Below are positions 1 to 8,630 of a DNA stretch of 64,000 bases, in pieces. The stretch comes from Paractinoplanes pyxinae. GTDB lineage: Bacteria > Actinomycetota > Actinomycetes > Mycobacteriales > Micromonosporaceae. The stretch covers positions 62,001 to 126,000 of the forward strand of contig NZ_JAPNTZ010000024.1 in NCBI RefSeq assembly GCF_026626335.1, in the 5' to 3' direction. A model generated the notes under the pieces. That model was not told the origin of the DNA. It did no database searches and worked only from the letters and a program-made list of their open reading frames with translations. How positions within the stretch are numbered: position 1 is the first letter of the stretch; every line of letters starts with the position of its first letter. Position numbers and translations under genes: made by a program.

Positions 1-680
1 CCCAAGGCCCGGGCGGAGAGCTCGACCAGGGCGCGCAGGGCGTCGGGCTCGGCCGGGGTGGGCGCGTTGAGCACGGACGGAGGCAGCACCCGCTCGGGCA
101 GGTCGTACCGCCGGGCGAAGGACGTGGTGCGTTCGGCCGCGGTGATCTCGCCCGAGTAGAACAGCCACTCGAGCGCCTGCTTGACCGACGACCAGTTCCA
201 CCCCCAGTGGTCGCTGCGGCGGGGCTCGTCGTGCTCGATCTCGGCCGCGGTGATCGGGCCGCGCTGCCGGACCACGTCGAGCACGCGGGCGACCAGCTCG
301 GGCTGCTCTTGCACCACGCGGCGCATGCCGCCCCAGGCCAGCTCGCCGGCCCGGGCCATGCGCCAGCGGAACAGCGGCTGCAGGTCGGTGGTGATCAGCG
401 AGGCCTCGTGACCCCAGAACTCGAACAGGTCGCGCGGCTTGCGATAGGCCGCCCGCTCGAGCAGGCCCACCGGATAGGGCCCGAGGCGGCTGTAGAGCGG
501 CATGAAGTGGGCCCGCTGCAGCACGTTGACCGAATCCATCTGGATCAGGTGGACCCGGCGCAGCACCCGCCGCAGGTGGCGCAGGTCGGTCGCGCCGCCC
601 GGACGCGGGTCGGCGAAGCCCTGCGCGGCCAGCGTGACGCGGCGGGCCTGCGCGACGGAAAGCGTTTCGGGGAGAGCCAT
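1..680 (-). CDS. Winged-helix DNA glycosylase, YcaQ/AlkX-like (3' end beyond window)
   Basis: The reading frame opens with ATG at 680 (MALPETLSVAQARRVTLAAQ) and stays open to base 1, so about 226 residues are visible and the C-terminus is missing. Conserved blocks of the crosslink-repair glycosylase / winged-helix family (PF06224) can be read: LHRRVHLIQMDSVNVL-type start (here RRVHLIQMDSVNVLQRAH), a FEFWGHEASLI segment near residue 85, and a WNWSSVKQALEWLFYSGEI segment near residue 160. Characterised members (E. coli YcaQ, Streptomyces AlkX/AlkZ) excise alkylated bases or open interstrand crosslinks; some are resistance genes in natural-product clusters. That role here is inferred from family only. 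It is divergent from the GNAT gene at 721 with only 40 bp between starts. Confidence 0.85.
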   Translation of the reverse strand, partial: MALPETLSVAQARRVTLAAQGFADPRPGGATDLRHLRRVLRRVHLIQMDSVNVLQRAHFMPLYSRLGPYPVGLLERAAYRKPRDLFEFWGHEASLITTDLQPLFRWRMARAGELAWGGMRRVVQEQPELVARVLDVVRQRGPITAAEIEHDEPRRSDHWGWNWSSVKQALEWLFYSGEITAAERTTSFARRYDLPERVLPPSVLNAPTPAEPDALRALVELSARAL

Positions 681-720
681 CGATGAGCACGTTAGAGCAG
701 GGGTACGACAAAATCGTCCG

Positions 721-1236
721 ATGGCAGTGATCCGTCCCCTCGCCGAAGCCGACATCCGCACCGTCGCCGAGGTCCACGTCCACACCTGGCAGGTGGGCTA
801 CGCCGGGATCGTCCCCGGCGACATCCTCGATCGCCTCGACCCCGACGAGTTCGCCGCCCGCCGGCGCACCCGGCCCGCGCCCGAAGGGGCAAGGACGCTC
901 GTCGCCGAAGAGGACGGGCGCGTCGTCGGATTCGTCGGCTTCGGCCCGTTCCGCCGGGACGACGGCGCCGACCCCGGGATGGGCGAGCTGTACTCCATCT
1001 ACCTGCACCCCGACTTCTGGGGGCGCGGGATCGGCCGCCAGCTCATCGAGGCGGCCCGGGCCGGGCTGAAGGAGGCCGGCTTCCCCGACATGCGGTTGTG
1101 GGTGCTCACCGGGAACACCCGGGCCCGCCGGTTCTACGAGCGGGCCGGCCTGGCGCCCGACGGCGTCGAGCAGACCTGGACGCCGCGCGGCTCCACGCTG
1201 GAACTACCCGAATTGCGCTACGCGGTCGCTCTGTAG
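721..1236 (+). CDS. GNAT family N-acetyltransferase
   Basis: A 171-residue single-domain GNAT. The frame extends upstream, but ATG 721 is chosen because family homology begins at once (MAVIRPLAEADIRTVAEVH) and the upstream part is antisense to the YcaQ-like gene. The acetyl-CoA pyrophosphate loop is visible as GRGIGRQL near residue 103, followed by the C-terminal NTRARRFYERAGL block typical of RimI-like enzymes. The substrate cannot be told from sequence. It is followed after 10 bp by a second GNAT and then a DCC protein, so the three probably form one transcript. Confidence 0.85.
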   Translation: MAVIRPLAEADIRTVAEVHVHTWQVGYAGIVPGDILDRLDPDEFAARRRTRPAPEGARTLVAEEDGRVVGFVGFGPFRRDDGADPGMGELYSIYLHPDFWGRGIGRQLIEAARAGLKEAGFPDMRLWVLTGNTRARRFYERAGLAPDGVEQTWTPRGSTLELPELRYAVAL

Positions 1237-1246
1237 GCTCGCCCGC

Positions 1247-1810
1247 ATGGCTATCGGCTTCGTGCGTCCCGCGCGCCCCGGCGACGCGCCGGAGATCGCC
1301 CGCATCCAGCTGGGAACGTGGCGCTCGGCCTACCGGCGCATGTTCCCGGCCCACGTGCTGGCCAACCTCGACGAGGGCTATCTGGCCCGGGGCTGGTCCG
1401 AGGCGATCGAGCGGCCGCCCACTGAGAAGCACCGGGTGCTGATCGCGGTCGAGCAGAGCGAGACGGCGACCCAGGTCGTGGGCTTTGCGGCGGCCGGCCC
1501 GGCCGACGAGCAGGCGCTGGCGCCCGAGGAGCCGGCGCTGCCGGCGACCGTCGCGGCGGTCACCGACCTGCTGGTCGAACCGCGCTGGGGCCGGCGCGGG
1601 CACGGCAGCCGGCTGCTGTCGGCCGCGGTCGCCCACTGGCGCGACGACGGCTTCACCCACGCCGTGGCCTGGGCCTACGAGCAGGACAAGGTGATGCAGA
1701 AGTTCCTGGCCTCGGCGGGCTGGGAGCCGGACGGCGCGGGCCGGGCCCTCGACGTGGACGACATGCTCGTCCCCCAGCTCAGGCTGCACGTGGCACTGGA
1801 CGGAGAATAG
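1247..1810 (+). CDS. GNAT family N-acetyltransferase
   Basis: A 187-residue GNAT starting at ATG 1247 (MAIGFVRPARPGDAPEIARI). The acetyl-CoA loop reads WGRRGHGSRLL near residue 110, and the C-terminal QKFLASAGWEPDG segment matches the usual beta6-beta7 end of the fold. It is not a close copy of the upstream GNAT, so a recent duplication is unlikely. It lies second in a probable three-gene unit; GGAGA in its last codons is the likely ribosome site of the DCC gene that follows 4 bp later. Substrate unknown. Confidence 0.83.
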   Translation: MAIGFVRPARPGDAPEIARIQLGTWRSAYRRMFPAHVLANLDEGYLARGWSEAIERPPTEKHRVLIAVEQSETATQVVGFAAAGPADEQALAPEEPALPATVAAVTDLLVEPRWGRRGHGSRLLSAAVAHWRDDGFTHAVAWAYEQDKVMQKFLASAGWEPDGAGRALDVDDMLVPQLRLHVALDGE

Positions 1811-1814
1811 ATCC

Positions 1815-2222
1815 GTGACCATCCCGACCTTCGTGTACGACGGCGACTGTTCCTTCTGCAGCTCGTGCGCCGAGTTCATCGAGAAGCGCATCCCCACCCA
1901 CGCCCGGGTGATTCCGTGGCAGTTCGCCGACCTCGACGAGCTGGGCCTCACGGTCGAGCAGTGCGAAGAGGCGGTGCAGTGGGTCGGCGCCGACGGCGGG
2001 ACGGCTTCCGGCCCCGACGCGATCGCACTGATGCTGCGCGACGCCGGCCGCTTCTGGCAGCTCGCGGGCGGCGCGCTGCAGCTGGGCCCGGTGCGGCTGG
2101 CCGCCTGGCCGGCGTACCGCTGGGTCGCCGACCACCGCCACCTGCTGCCCGGCGGCACCGCGGCCTGCTCCCTGCCCCAGGCCCAGCGTGACGCCCTCTA
2201 CGGCACCGGCTCGGGCGCCTGA
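1815..2222 (+). CDS. DCC1-like thiol-disulfide oxidoreductase (DUF393)
   Basis: A 135-residue protein starting with GTG at 1815, 9 bp after a GGAGA ribosome site inside the preceding gene. The N-terminal motif FVYDGDCSFCSSC carries the DGDC and CxxC pattern that defines the DCC/DUF393 family, a thioredoxin-like fold group thought to act in thiol-disulfide exchange. DCC proteins are often next to or fused with HTTM (vitamin K-dependent carboxylase-like) membrane proteins, and an HTTM gene indeed lies convergent here, overlapping the last 25 bp. Partnership is inferred from that association. Confidence 0.85.
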   Translation: MTIPTFVYDGDCSFCSSCAEFIEKRIPTHARVIPWQFADLDELGLTVEQCEEAVQWVGADGGTASGPDAIALMLRDAGRFWQLAGGALQLGPVRLAAWPAYRWVADHRHLLPGGTAACSLPQAQRDALYGTGSGA

Positions 2223-3040
2223 CTGCTGAGCCGGCGGCGGGCCCACTCGATCGGGCGCACCTTCTCGATGGACAGGAAGCTGGCCATGGCCACCAGGTGC
2301 GGGGCGAACGAGATGGTGATCATCGAGAACGTCATCAGGTGGAACGAATAGAAGAACGCCACCCCGATCCACCGGAAGCGCTGCGGGACCACGAAGATCA
2401 GCGGGCTCAGCAGCTCGAACGCGATGATGCCGGCCTGGGCCGCGATGAGCAGGCCGGGGACGACGGCGATGTGGTCGGCCAGCCAGGTGCCCCGGCGGAT
2501 GATCGCCTGGGCCAGCACCGCGCTGGTCAGCCAGTCGATGCCGCCGAACCGCAGCTTGGCCCAGGCGGCCAGGAAGTACGTGCAGACGACGGCGATCTGG
2601 GTGACCCGCAGCGCCCAGCCGGCCGCCTCGGAAAGTGTCTTGTCGCCGAACCGGGCCCGGCCGATCGTGGGCAGCACGGCCAGCGCCACCAGCAGCCCGA
2701 CCCGGTCGTGGTCGACCTTGCCGTAGCTCATCGCGATGATCATCCACTCGAAGTACAGCGCGAAGACGGCCCAGCCCAGGATGCGGGGCGCCCGGCCGGT
2801 GGCGGCGGCCAGCGAGAGCACGATGAGCGCCCAGAACACCGCCCACACCAGCGCGTGGGTGGGCGTCGGCAGCGGCAGGATGCGGCCGATCAGCAGCGGT
2901 TCGTAGAGGTCGCCCGGGGTGTTGGCGTGCGAGCGCACCCAGGGCGTGAAGACCGTGAGGTCGAGCGCGACGAAGACGTAGACCAGGGTGCGGAAGGCGG
3001 CGATCCGCCCGAGCGGCACCGGCGCGAACAGCCACTTCAT
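2198..3040 (-). CDS. HTTM domain membrane protein
   Basis: A 280-residue polytopic membrane protein. ATG 3040 (MKWLFAPVPLGRIAAFRTLV) is chosen because it overlaps the upstream stop by 4 bp (translational coupling) and begins with a typical HTTM N-terminus. Hydrophobic segments alternate with short loops across the length; WMIIAMSYGKVDHDRVG and AWAKLRFGGIDW are typical of the horizontally transferred transmembrane domain family, which is related to vitamin K-dependent gamma-carboxylase. No carboxylase activity should be assumed. Its 3' end overlaps the convergent DCC gene by 25 bp. Confidence 0.82.
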   Translation of the reverse strand: MKWLFAPVPLGRIAAFRTLVYVFVALDLTVFTPWVRSHANTPGDLYEPLLIGRILPLPTPTHALVWAVFWALIVLSLAAATGRAPRILGWAVFALYFEWMIIAMSYGKVDHDRVGLLVALAVLPTIGRARFGDKTLSEAAGWALRVTQIAVVCTYFLAAWAKLRFGGIDWLTSAVLAQAIIRRGTWLADHIAVVPGLLIAAQAGIIAFELLSPLIFVVPQRFRWIGVAFFYSFHLMTFSMITISFAPHLVAMASFLSIEKVRPIEWARRRLSSQAPEPVP

Positions 3041-3474
3041 GGGCGGGTCCACTCGGCCACGGTCTCGTCCCACGACTTGCCGGTGGGGCGGGCGTGCTCG
3101 ATGCCGTGCCAGCGCACCACGATGCGGACCGTGCGCAGCGGGGCGGCGCCGGGCGAGTGCTGCTCGTACGCCGTGATCACCCGGGCCAGGCGGGCCGGGT
3201 CGTCGACGTACGCCTGCTGCTGCCCCTCGATCTCGGCCCGCCGGATGCCGCTGTTGCCCTCGGTGATCGCGACCGTGCGCCCGTCGGCGTCGACGCCCTC
3301 GACCCGGGTGTCCCGCGCGGCCCCGTTCGGGTCGGGCGCCGTCGAGTACATGCGGAACGGCCCGAACGGGAAGTCGTCGTCGGTCCCCCACAGGGTGCCG
3401 GCGAGCAGCAGCACCCCGGCGATCAGGGTGGCGGCCACCCGGACCCGGCGGCCGCGCACGGAAAGCTGGTTCAC
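3037..3474 (-). CDS. Small single-span protein coupled to HTTM gene
   Basis: A 145-residue protein with GTG start at 3474 (MNQLSVRGRRVRVAATLIAG). One hydrophobic helix at about residues 13-30 (LIAGVLLLAG) looks like a signal anchor, followed by an extracytoplasmic domain that starts DDDFPFGPFRMYS and holds beta-rich sequence. It overlaps the HTTM gene by 4 bp, so the two are translated together and probably work as a membrane complex. No named family is recognised with certainty; similar small anchored proteins are commonly found with actinobacterial HTTM genes. Confidence 0.72.
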   Translation of the reverse strand: MNQLSVRGRRVRVAATLIAGVLLLAGTLWGTDDDFPFGPFRMYSTAPDPNGAARDTRVEGVDADGRTVAITEGNSGIRRAEIEGQQQAYVDDPARLARVITAYEQHSPGAAPLRTVRIVVRWHGIEHARPTGKSWDETVAEWTRP

Positions 3475-3515
3475 AGCAGCACAACCTATCGGCTCGGGTC
3501 CAGTACGTTCATCAG

Positions 3516-5576
3516 GTGGATGCCGTGGCCCGGCTCGTGGTGACCCACCGCCGGTGGGTCTTGCTCGCCTGGCTGCTGCTCGCCGTGGCCGGCGGTTTCG
3601 CGGCGCCCAAGGCCGTCGCCGCGCTCACCTACGACTTCTCTCTGCCCGGTCAGCCCGGCTACGAGACCAACCGGGTGATCCAGGAGCGGTTCGGCTCGGG
3701 TGGCGACGCCCTGCCGATCCTGCTGGTCGACCGGCAGCCCTCGGCCGAGCGGGCCGGTGACCTGGTCGCGTCGGTCGCGCAGGCGTTGCCTGGCGCGAGC
3801 GTTCTGTCGTACGCCGGTGAGCAGGCACTGCGATCGTCGGACGGGCAGACCGCGGTGGTGGTGGTCTACCCGCGGATCGTTCCCGGCCCGGAACCGTACG
3901 TCGAGGCCCTGCCCGCGCTGCAGAGCGTGGCCGCGGCTCATCAGGTGACCGTGACCGGCAAGGACGCGCTCGCGGCCGAGGGCGGTGGCGACCAGGGCGC
4001 CGATGTATTGGTCGAGACCATCTTCGGCGCCACCGGGGCGTTGATCGTGCTGCTGCTGGTGTTCGGCTCGGCCCTGGCCCTGCTGCCCCTGCTGATCGCG
4101 GCCGGGTCCATCCTCACTACCTTCCTGCTGGTCTGGGGGCTGACCGGGATCACCGACATCTCGTTCATCGTGCAGTTCCTGCTGGCGTTGATCGGCTTGG
4201 GCGTGGCCATCGACTACGCCCTGCTCATCGTCACGCGGTGGCGTGAGGAGCTGGGCCGCGGCGCCGACCCGGCCGAGGCCGTGCACCGGGCGCTGGCCAC
4301 GGCGGGCCGGTCGGTGTTCTTCTCCGGCGTGACGGTCGCGATCAGCCTGGCCGCGCTGATCGCCCTGCCGGTCCCGTTCCTGCGCAGCGTGGGCTTCACC
4401 GGGCTGCTCATACCGGTGATCAGTGTGCTCGCGGCGCTGACCCTGCTGCCCGCCCTGCTGCTGACGGCCGGTCGGCGCCTGGACTGGCCGCACCGGCGGA
4501 GCACCGATCCGGACAGCCGGCTGTGGCGGCGCGTCGGCACGGCGGTCGTGCGGCGCCGCTGGTTGTCGGCGATCGCGGCCACCGTGGTGCTGCTGGTCCT
4601 GGCCGCGCCGGTGCTGACGATCCGCCTGGGGCAGCCGACGAACGCCTCGCTCGCCTCGGCCGGCGGCGACGCCGGGGACGCGATCACCCGGCTCGACTCC
4701 TCCGGCATCGGCGCCGGACTGACCACGCCGGTCGACATCCTGACCGCCGACCCCGCCGGGGTTCGCGCGGCGGTGGCCGGCCTGCCCGGGGTGGCCTCGG
4801 CGGTCGTCTGGCCGGGCCGCGCCGGCGGCGAGACGCTGGTGCGGGCCTGGACCACGGCGGACACCTCTACCGGTGAGGGGGTGGAGGCCGCAGCCGCGGT
4901 CCGGGTTGCGGCCGAGGCCACCGGCGCCCGGGTCGGCGGCGGGCCCGCCGGTGAGGCCGACTTCGTCGCCGCGGTCTACGGCAACGCCTGGTGGGTGATC
5001 GGGCTCATCGTCGTGGTGACGATCCTGCTGCTCATCCGGGCGCTGGGCTCGATCGTGCTGCCCATCAAGGCGCTGGTTCTCAACGTGCTCTCGCTGGGCG
5101 CGGCCTACGGCATCACCGTCTGGATCTGGCAGGACGGGCACGGCACCGAGCTGTTGTTCGACCAGCGTGCGGCCGGCGCGATCACCACCTGGGTGCCGAT
5201 CGCCGTGTTCGCCTTCCTGTTCGGCCTGTCCATGGACTACGAGGTCTTTCTGCTGGCCCGGATCCGGGAGGAGCACGACGACGGCCACCCGACCGATGCG
5301 GCCACCGTGCGCGGGCTGGCCCGCACCGGCCGGTTGGTCACCTCGGCCGCGCTGATCCTGTTCCTCGCCTTCATCTCGCTGGCCCAGGTGCCCACGACCG
5401 AGGTGAAGATCCTGGCCACCGCCCTCGCGCTCGGCATCATCATCGACGCCACGATCGTCCGCGGCGTGCTCGCCCCGGCCCTGGTCGCCGCCCTCGGCCC
5501 GGCCAACTGGTGGACCTGGCGGCGGCGACCGGGTCAGCCCTTGTCGGAGCCGGCGGCCGCGTCCCGTACGAAATAA
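3516..5576 (+). CDS. MMPL/RND family transporter
   Basis: A 686-residue transporter beginning with GTG 3516 (MDAVARLVVTHRRWVLLAWL). It has the two-fold RND layout: helix 1, an external loop, five helices, then a repeat of the same. The proton-relay Asp-Tyr pairs of the MMPL family are visible in the two symmetrical positions, LGVAIDYALLIVTRWREE near residue 235 and GLSMDYEVFLLARIREEH near residue 575. Members export lipids, siderophores or drugs; nothing nearby fixes the substrate. The last 43 bp overlap the convergent sugar permease gene, so no terminator separates them. Confidence 0.92.
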   Translation: MDAVARLVVTHRRWVLLAWLLLAVAGGFAAPKAVAALTYDFSLPGQPGYETNRVIQERFGSGGDALPILLVDRQPSAERAGDLVASVAQALPGASVLSYAGEQALRSSDGQTAVVVVYPRIVPGPEPYVEALPALQSVAAAHQVTVTGKDALAAEGGGDQGADVLVETIFGATGALIVLLLVFGSALALLPLLIAAGSILTTFLLVWGLTGITDISFIVQFLLALIGLGVAIDYALLIVTRWREELGRGADPAEAVHRALATAGRSVFFSGVTVAISLAALIALPVPFLRSVGFTGLLIPVISVLAALTLLPALLLTAGRRLDWPHRRSTDPDSRLWRRVGTAVVRRRWLSAIAATVVLLVLAAPVLTIRLGQPTNASLASAGGDAGDAITRLDSSGIGAGLTTPVDILTADPAGVRAAVAGLPGVASAVVWPGRAGGETLVRAWTTADTSTGEGVEAAAAVRVAAEATGARVGGGPAGEADFVAAVYGNAWWVIGLIVVVTILLLIRALGSIVLPIKALVLNVLSLGAAYGITVWIWQDGHGTELLFDQRAAGAITTWVPIAVFAFLFGLSMDYEVFLLARIREEHDDGHPTDAATVRGLARTGRLVTSAALILFLAFISLAQVPTTEVKILATALALGIIIDATIVRGVLAPALVAALGPANWWTWRRRPGQPLSEPAAASRTK

Positions 5577-6367
5577 CGCTGGAAGATGACGAAGATGATG
5601 GCGACCGGGATGGTGGCCAGCAGGGCCGCGCCCAGCTTGAGCGGGTACTGCGTGCCGGCGCCCAGCGAGCCGCTGACCAGGTCGGCCAGGCCGCGGGGCA
5701 GGGTGAACAGGCTGGGGTCCTGCACCGAGACCAGGGTGTGCGGGAACTCGTTCCACGATCCGGTGAACGACAGGATGGTCAGCGTGATCAGGGCCGGCTT
5801 GGCCATCGGCAGCACGACCGAGCGGAACGTCCGGAAGACGCCGGCTCCGTCGATGCGGGCCGCCTCCTCGACGCTGACCGGCACCGAGTCGAAGAACTGC
5901 TTCATCACGAAGACCCCGGTGGCGTCGGCCAGCAACGGCACGATCAGCCCGGAGTAGCTGTTGTACATGCCCAGCTGGTTGAGCACCAGGAACTTCGGGA
6001 TGAGGAGCACGACGGGCGGCACCGCCATCAGCGCGAGCAGGCCCGCGAACAGCGCCCGCCGCCCGCGGAACTGCAGGCGGGAGAGCGCATAGCCGGCCAT
6101 CGAGCCGAAGGCGACCCGGCCGATCGTGACCACGACGGTGACCAGCACCGAGTTGCCCAGCCAGGTCGGGAAGCCGGTGCCTTCGAAGATCCTCTCGATC
6201 GAGGCCGACGTGAAGGGGTCGGGGATCGGCGAGAGCGGGTTGGCGGCCGCGTTGGCCTCGGTCTTGAAGGCGTTGGCGATCTGGATGACGAACGGGTAGA
6301 GGAAGACCAGCGCGAAGAAGATCAGGATCGCGTAGCCGAGAAAGCGCGAGGTCAGCGTACGGATCAT
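5534..6367 (-). CDS. Carbohydrate ABC transporter permease (MalG-like)
   Basis: A 277-residue inner-membrane permease of the carbohydrate uptake-1 class. Six hydrophobic segments and the cytoplasmic EAA loop (EEAARIDGAGVFRTF, near residue 180) that contacts the ATPase are visible. ATG 6367 overlaps the TGA of the upstream permease by one base. It is the last gene of the importer set and ends inside the 3' end of the MMPL gene. No ATPase gene is linked, as is usual for actinobacterial sugar importers energised by a shared MsiK-type ATPase. Confidence 0.93.
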   Translation of the reverse strand: MIRTLTSRFLGYAILIFFALVFLYPFVIQIANAFKTEANAAANPLSPIPDPFTSASIERIFEGTGFPTWLGNSVLVTVVVTIGRVAFGSMAGYALSRLQFRGRRALFAGLLALMAVPPVVLLIPKFLVLNQLGMYNSYSGLIVPLLADATGVFVMKQFFDSVPVSVEEAARIDGAGVFRTFRSVVLPMAKPALITLTILSFTGSWNEFPHTLVSVQDPSLFTLPRGLADLVSGSLGAGTQYPLKLGAALLATIPVAIIFVIFQRYFVRDAAAGSDKG

Positions 6368-7368
6368 CAGTCACGCTCCCGGGTCAGCCGGCGCTGGACG
6401 AGGGTGAGCACCACGATGATGAGGAACAGCACGAACGAGATGGCCGCACCGGAGCCGTAGTCGAAGTCGCGGAATGCCGTGCGGTAGGACAGGAAGGCCG
6501 GGGTCAGCGTCGTCTTGGCCGGGTTGCCCTGGCTCATCACGTAGATCTGGTCGAACACCTGCCACGTGCCGATCAACCCGAGCGTCACCACCAGGAACGT
6601 CGTCGGCCGGAGCTGGGGCAGGATGATGTGCCGCAGCCGCTGCCACGCCGAGGCGCCGTCGATCAGGCCGGCCTCTTCCAGTTGCACCGGCACGTTCTGC
6701 AGGGCGGCCAGGAACATCACCATGAACGTGCCCGACGTGGTCCAGATGACCAGCGTGATGATCGCGCACATGGCCACGCTGGGCCCGGCCAGCCAGTCCC
6801 ACCAGCTCAGCCCGAGCAGGCTGTGGTCGGCCAGCAGAGCAGGCGCCTGGTCGCCGAAGGCCAGGTGAATCAGCCCGCGCGGGTCGGAGAACCACTGCGG
6901 CCCGTTGATGCCGAAGACGCTCAGGATCGCGTTGATCGCGCCGCCGTTGGCGAACATGAACAGGAACACGACGCTGATCGCCACCGAGCTCGTGACGGAC
7001 GGGAAGTAGAACGCCGTACGGAAAAAGCCTTTGCCCTTGAGCAGCCGGTTGTTGACGACCAGGGCCAGCGCCAGCGCCAGAACGGTCTGGATCGGCACGA
7101 CCAGCAGCACGTAGTACGCGTTGTTGCGGATGCTGGTCATGAAGTCCTGCCGGGCCAGCCCCTCGTCGGTGAACAGCCGCGTGTAGTTCTGCAGCCCGGC
7201 GAACGGCACGTCACCGGTGAACGGGCTGCCCTGGCCGTTCCAGCGGGTCAGGCTGACCCACAGCGCCATCAGGATCGGCAGCAGCATGAACAGGCCCAGG
7301 ATGATCAGGGCCGGGGCGACGAACAGCCAGCCGGCCGGCCGTTCGTTGCCCCGGATTCCGCGTGGCAC
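6367..7368 (-). CDS. Carbohydrate ABC transporter permease (MalF-like)
   Basis: A 333-residue permease (MPRGIRGNERPAGWLFVAPA), longer than its partner as is normal for MalF/LacF-type subunits. It has six predicted helices, a large loop after helix 1, and the EAA motif LEEAGLIDGASAWQRLRHI near residue 240. It starts 3 bp after the binding-protein gene stop and is coupled to the second permease by a one-base stop/start overlap. With them it forms the membrane channel of a sugar importer. Confidence 0.93.
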   Translation of the reverse strand: MPRGIRGNERPAGWLFVAPALIILGLFMLLPILMALWVSLTRWNGQGSPFTGDVPFAGLQNYTRLFTDEGLARQDFMTSIRNNAYYVLLVVPIQTVLALALALVVNNRLLKGKGFFRTAFYFPSVTSSVAISVVFLFMFANGGAINAILSVFGINGPQWFSDPRGLIHLAFGDQAPALLADHSLLGLSWWDWLAGPSVAMCAIITLVIWTTSGTFMVMFLAALQNVPVQLEEAGLIDGASAWQRLRHIILPQLRPTTFLVVTLGLIGTWQVFDQIYVMSQGNPAKTTLTPAFLSYRTAFRDFDYGSGAAISFVLFLIIVVLTLVQRRLTRERD

Positions 7369-7370
7369 GC

Positions 7371-8612
7371 TCAGCCCCCGAGGGCCGTCTTGGCGTTCTT
7401 GTCGAAGCGCTGCAGCACCGCCTTGGGGTCGCCGGTCTGCAGGCCCTGCAGGCCGGAGTCGAGGTCGGCCAGCACGCTGTCCATCTTGGGGGCGTTCACC
7501 GGACCCTGGGCGTACTGCGCGCCGGCCACGAACGCCGCGTCATCCGGGTTCTGCTGCTGATAGGTCGCCTGCGCGTCCTGCCGCGAGGGCATGACGCCGA
7601 ACGCCTTGCTGAAGCTCAGCTGTTGCTCGGCGCTGGTCATGGCCTGCACGAACGCGACCGCCTGCTGCTTGAACTTGCTCTTGGCGGCGATGCCCCAGCA
7701 CTGCGTGAACGACAGCGTGCCCTTGCCCTTGGGTCCGGCCGGCAGCTCTTTCACCGTGTACTTGATGTTCGGGAAGTCCGCGGTCAGCGCGCCCTTGATC
7801 CAGTTGCCCTCGATGGTCATCGCGACCTTGCCCTTGCCGAACGCCTCGCCGGCCCACCCCGCGTCCAGTGCCTTGGGGTATTTGGCCAGACCTTCCTTCA
7901 AGAGCCCTTGTACGTACGTCAGGGCCTCGACGTTCTGGGCGGTGTCCCCGGTCGCCTGCTTGCCGTCCGGGCTGACCCAGTAGCCGCCGGCCTGCACGAG
8001 GAAGGCGCCGATCCGGTCGCGGGTGTCGCCGATGGCCAGCGGCGTGATGTTCTTGGCCTTGATCTTCTGGGCCGTCGCGCGCAGCTGCTCCCAGCTGGTG
8101 GGGATGTCGGCGTCGGTCAGCCCGGCCTTCTTCCACAGATCGGTGTTGATCTGCAGCGCCAGGGTCGACGTGTCCTTGGGCACGCAGTACAGCTTGTCCT
8201 CGAAGGTGAAGCTCTGCCGCAGGTTGGGCAGGAAAGAGTCAACCCCTTCCATTCCCTGCGCGTACGGTTCCAGGGCCCCCACGCTGGCGTAGTCCGCGAA
8301 GCGGGCGGCATCGACGTAGAAGACGTCCGGCGGGGTGCTGCCGGCCAGCGCCTGACCGAGCTGCTGAACGATGTCCTGAGCCGGGGTCACAGTGGCCTTG
8401 CTGCCGCTGCTCGACGCCCATTGAGCGGCCGCGTCCTGCACGGCCTTGGTCTCGGCGTCGCCCGACGAGGCGATCATGATCTTGAGGTCGGCCGGGCCGG
8501 CGCTCTGCTGGGTGGTGGTCGAACCGTTGTCGTCGAAGCCGCTGCCGCAGCCGGCCGCTACGAGCGACCCGGCGAGCGCGGCGGCCAGGGCCGCGTGGCG
8601 AAGTCTGGTCAT
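7371..8612 (-). CDS. Extracellular sugar-binding lipoprotein of ABC importer
   Basis: A 413-residue solute-binding protein. The N-terminus is a classic lipoprotein signal, basic MTRLRHA, a hydrophobic stretch and lipobox LVAAGC with the lipidated Cys at about residue 22. The mature part has the features of family 1 extracellular sugar-binding proteins (for example TSFTFEDKLYCVPKDTSTLAL and GKVAMTIEGNW). It catches an oligosaccharide outside the cell and hands it to the two permeases downstream. The substrate is inferred to be an alpha-glucan fragment or related sugar because a debranching enzyme shares the control region. Confidence 0.93.
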   Translation of the reverse strand: MTRLRHAALAAALAGSLVAAGCGSGFDDNGSTTTQQSAGPADLKIMIASSGDAETKAVQDAAAQWASSSGSKATVTPAQDIVQQLGQALAGSTPPDVFYVDAARFADYASVGALEPYAQGMEGVDSFLPNLRQSFTFEDKLYCVPKDTSTLALQINTDLWKKAGLTDADIPTSWEQLRATAQKIKAKNITPLAIGDTRDRIGAFLVQAGGYWVSPDGKQATGDTAQNVEALTYVQGLLKEGLAKYPKALDAGWAGEAFGKGKVAMTIEGNWIKGALTADFPNIKYTVKELPAGPKGKGTLSFTQCWGIAAKSKFKQQAVAFVQAMTSAEQQLSFSKAFGVMPSRQDAQATYQQQNPDDAAFVAGAQYAQGPVNAPKMDSVLADLDSGLQGLQTGDPKAVLQRFDKNAKTALGG

Positions 8613-8630
8613 CGGGGGATCTCCAAGGGG

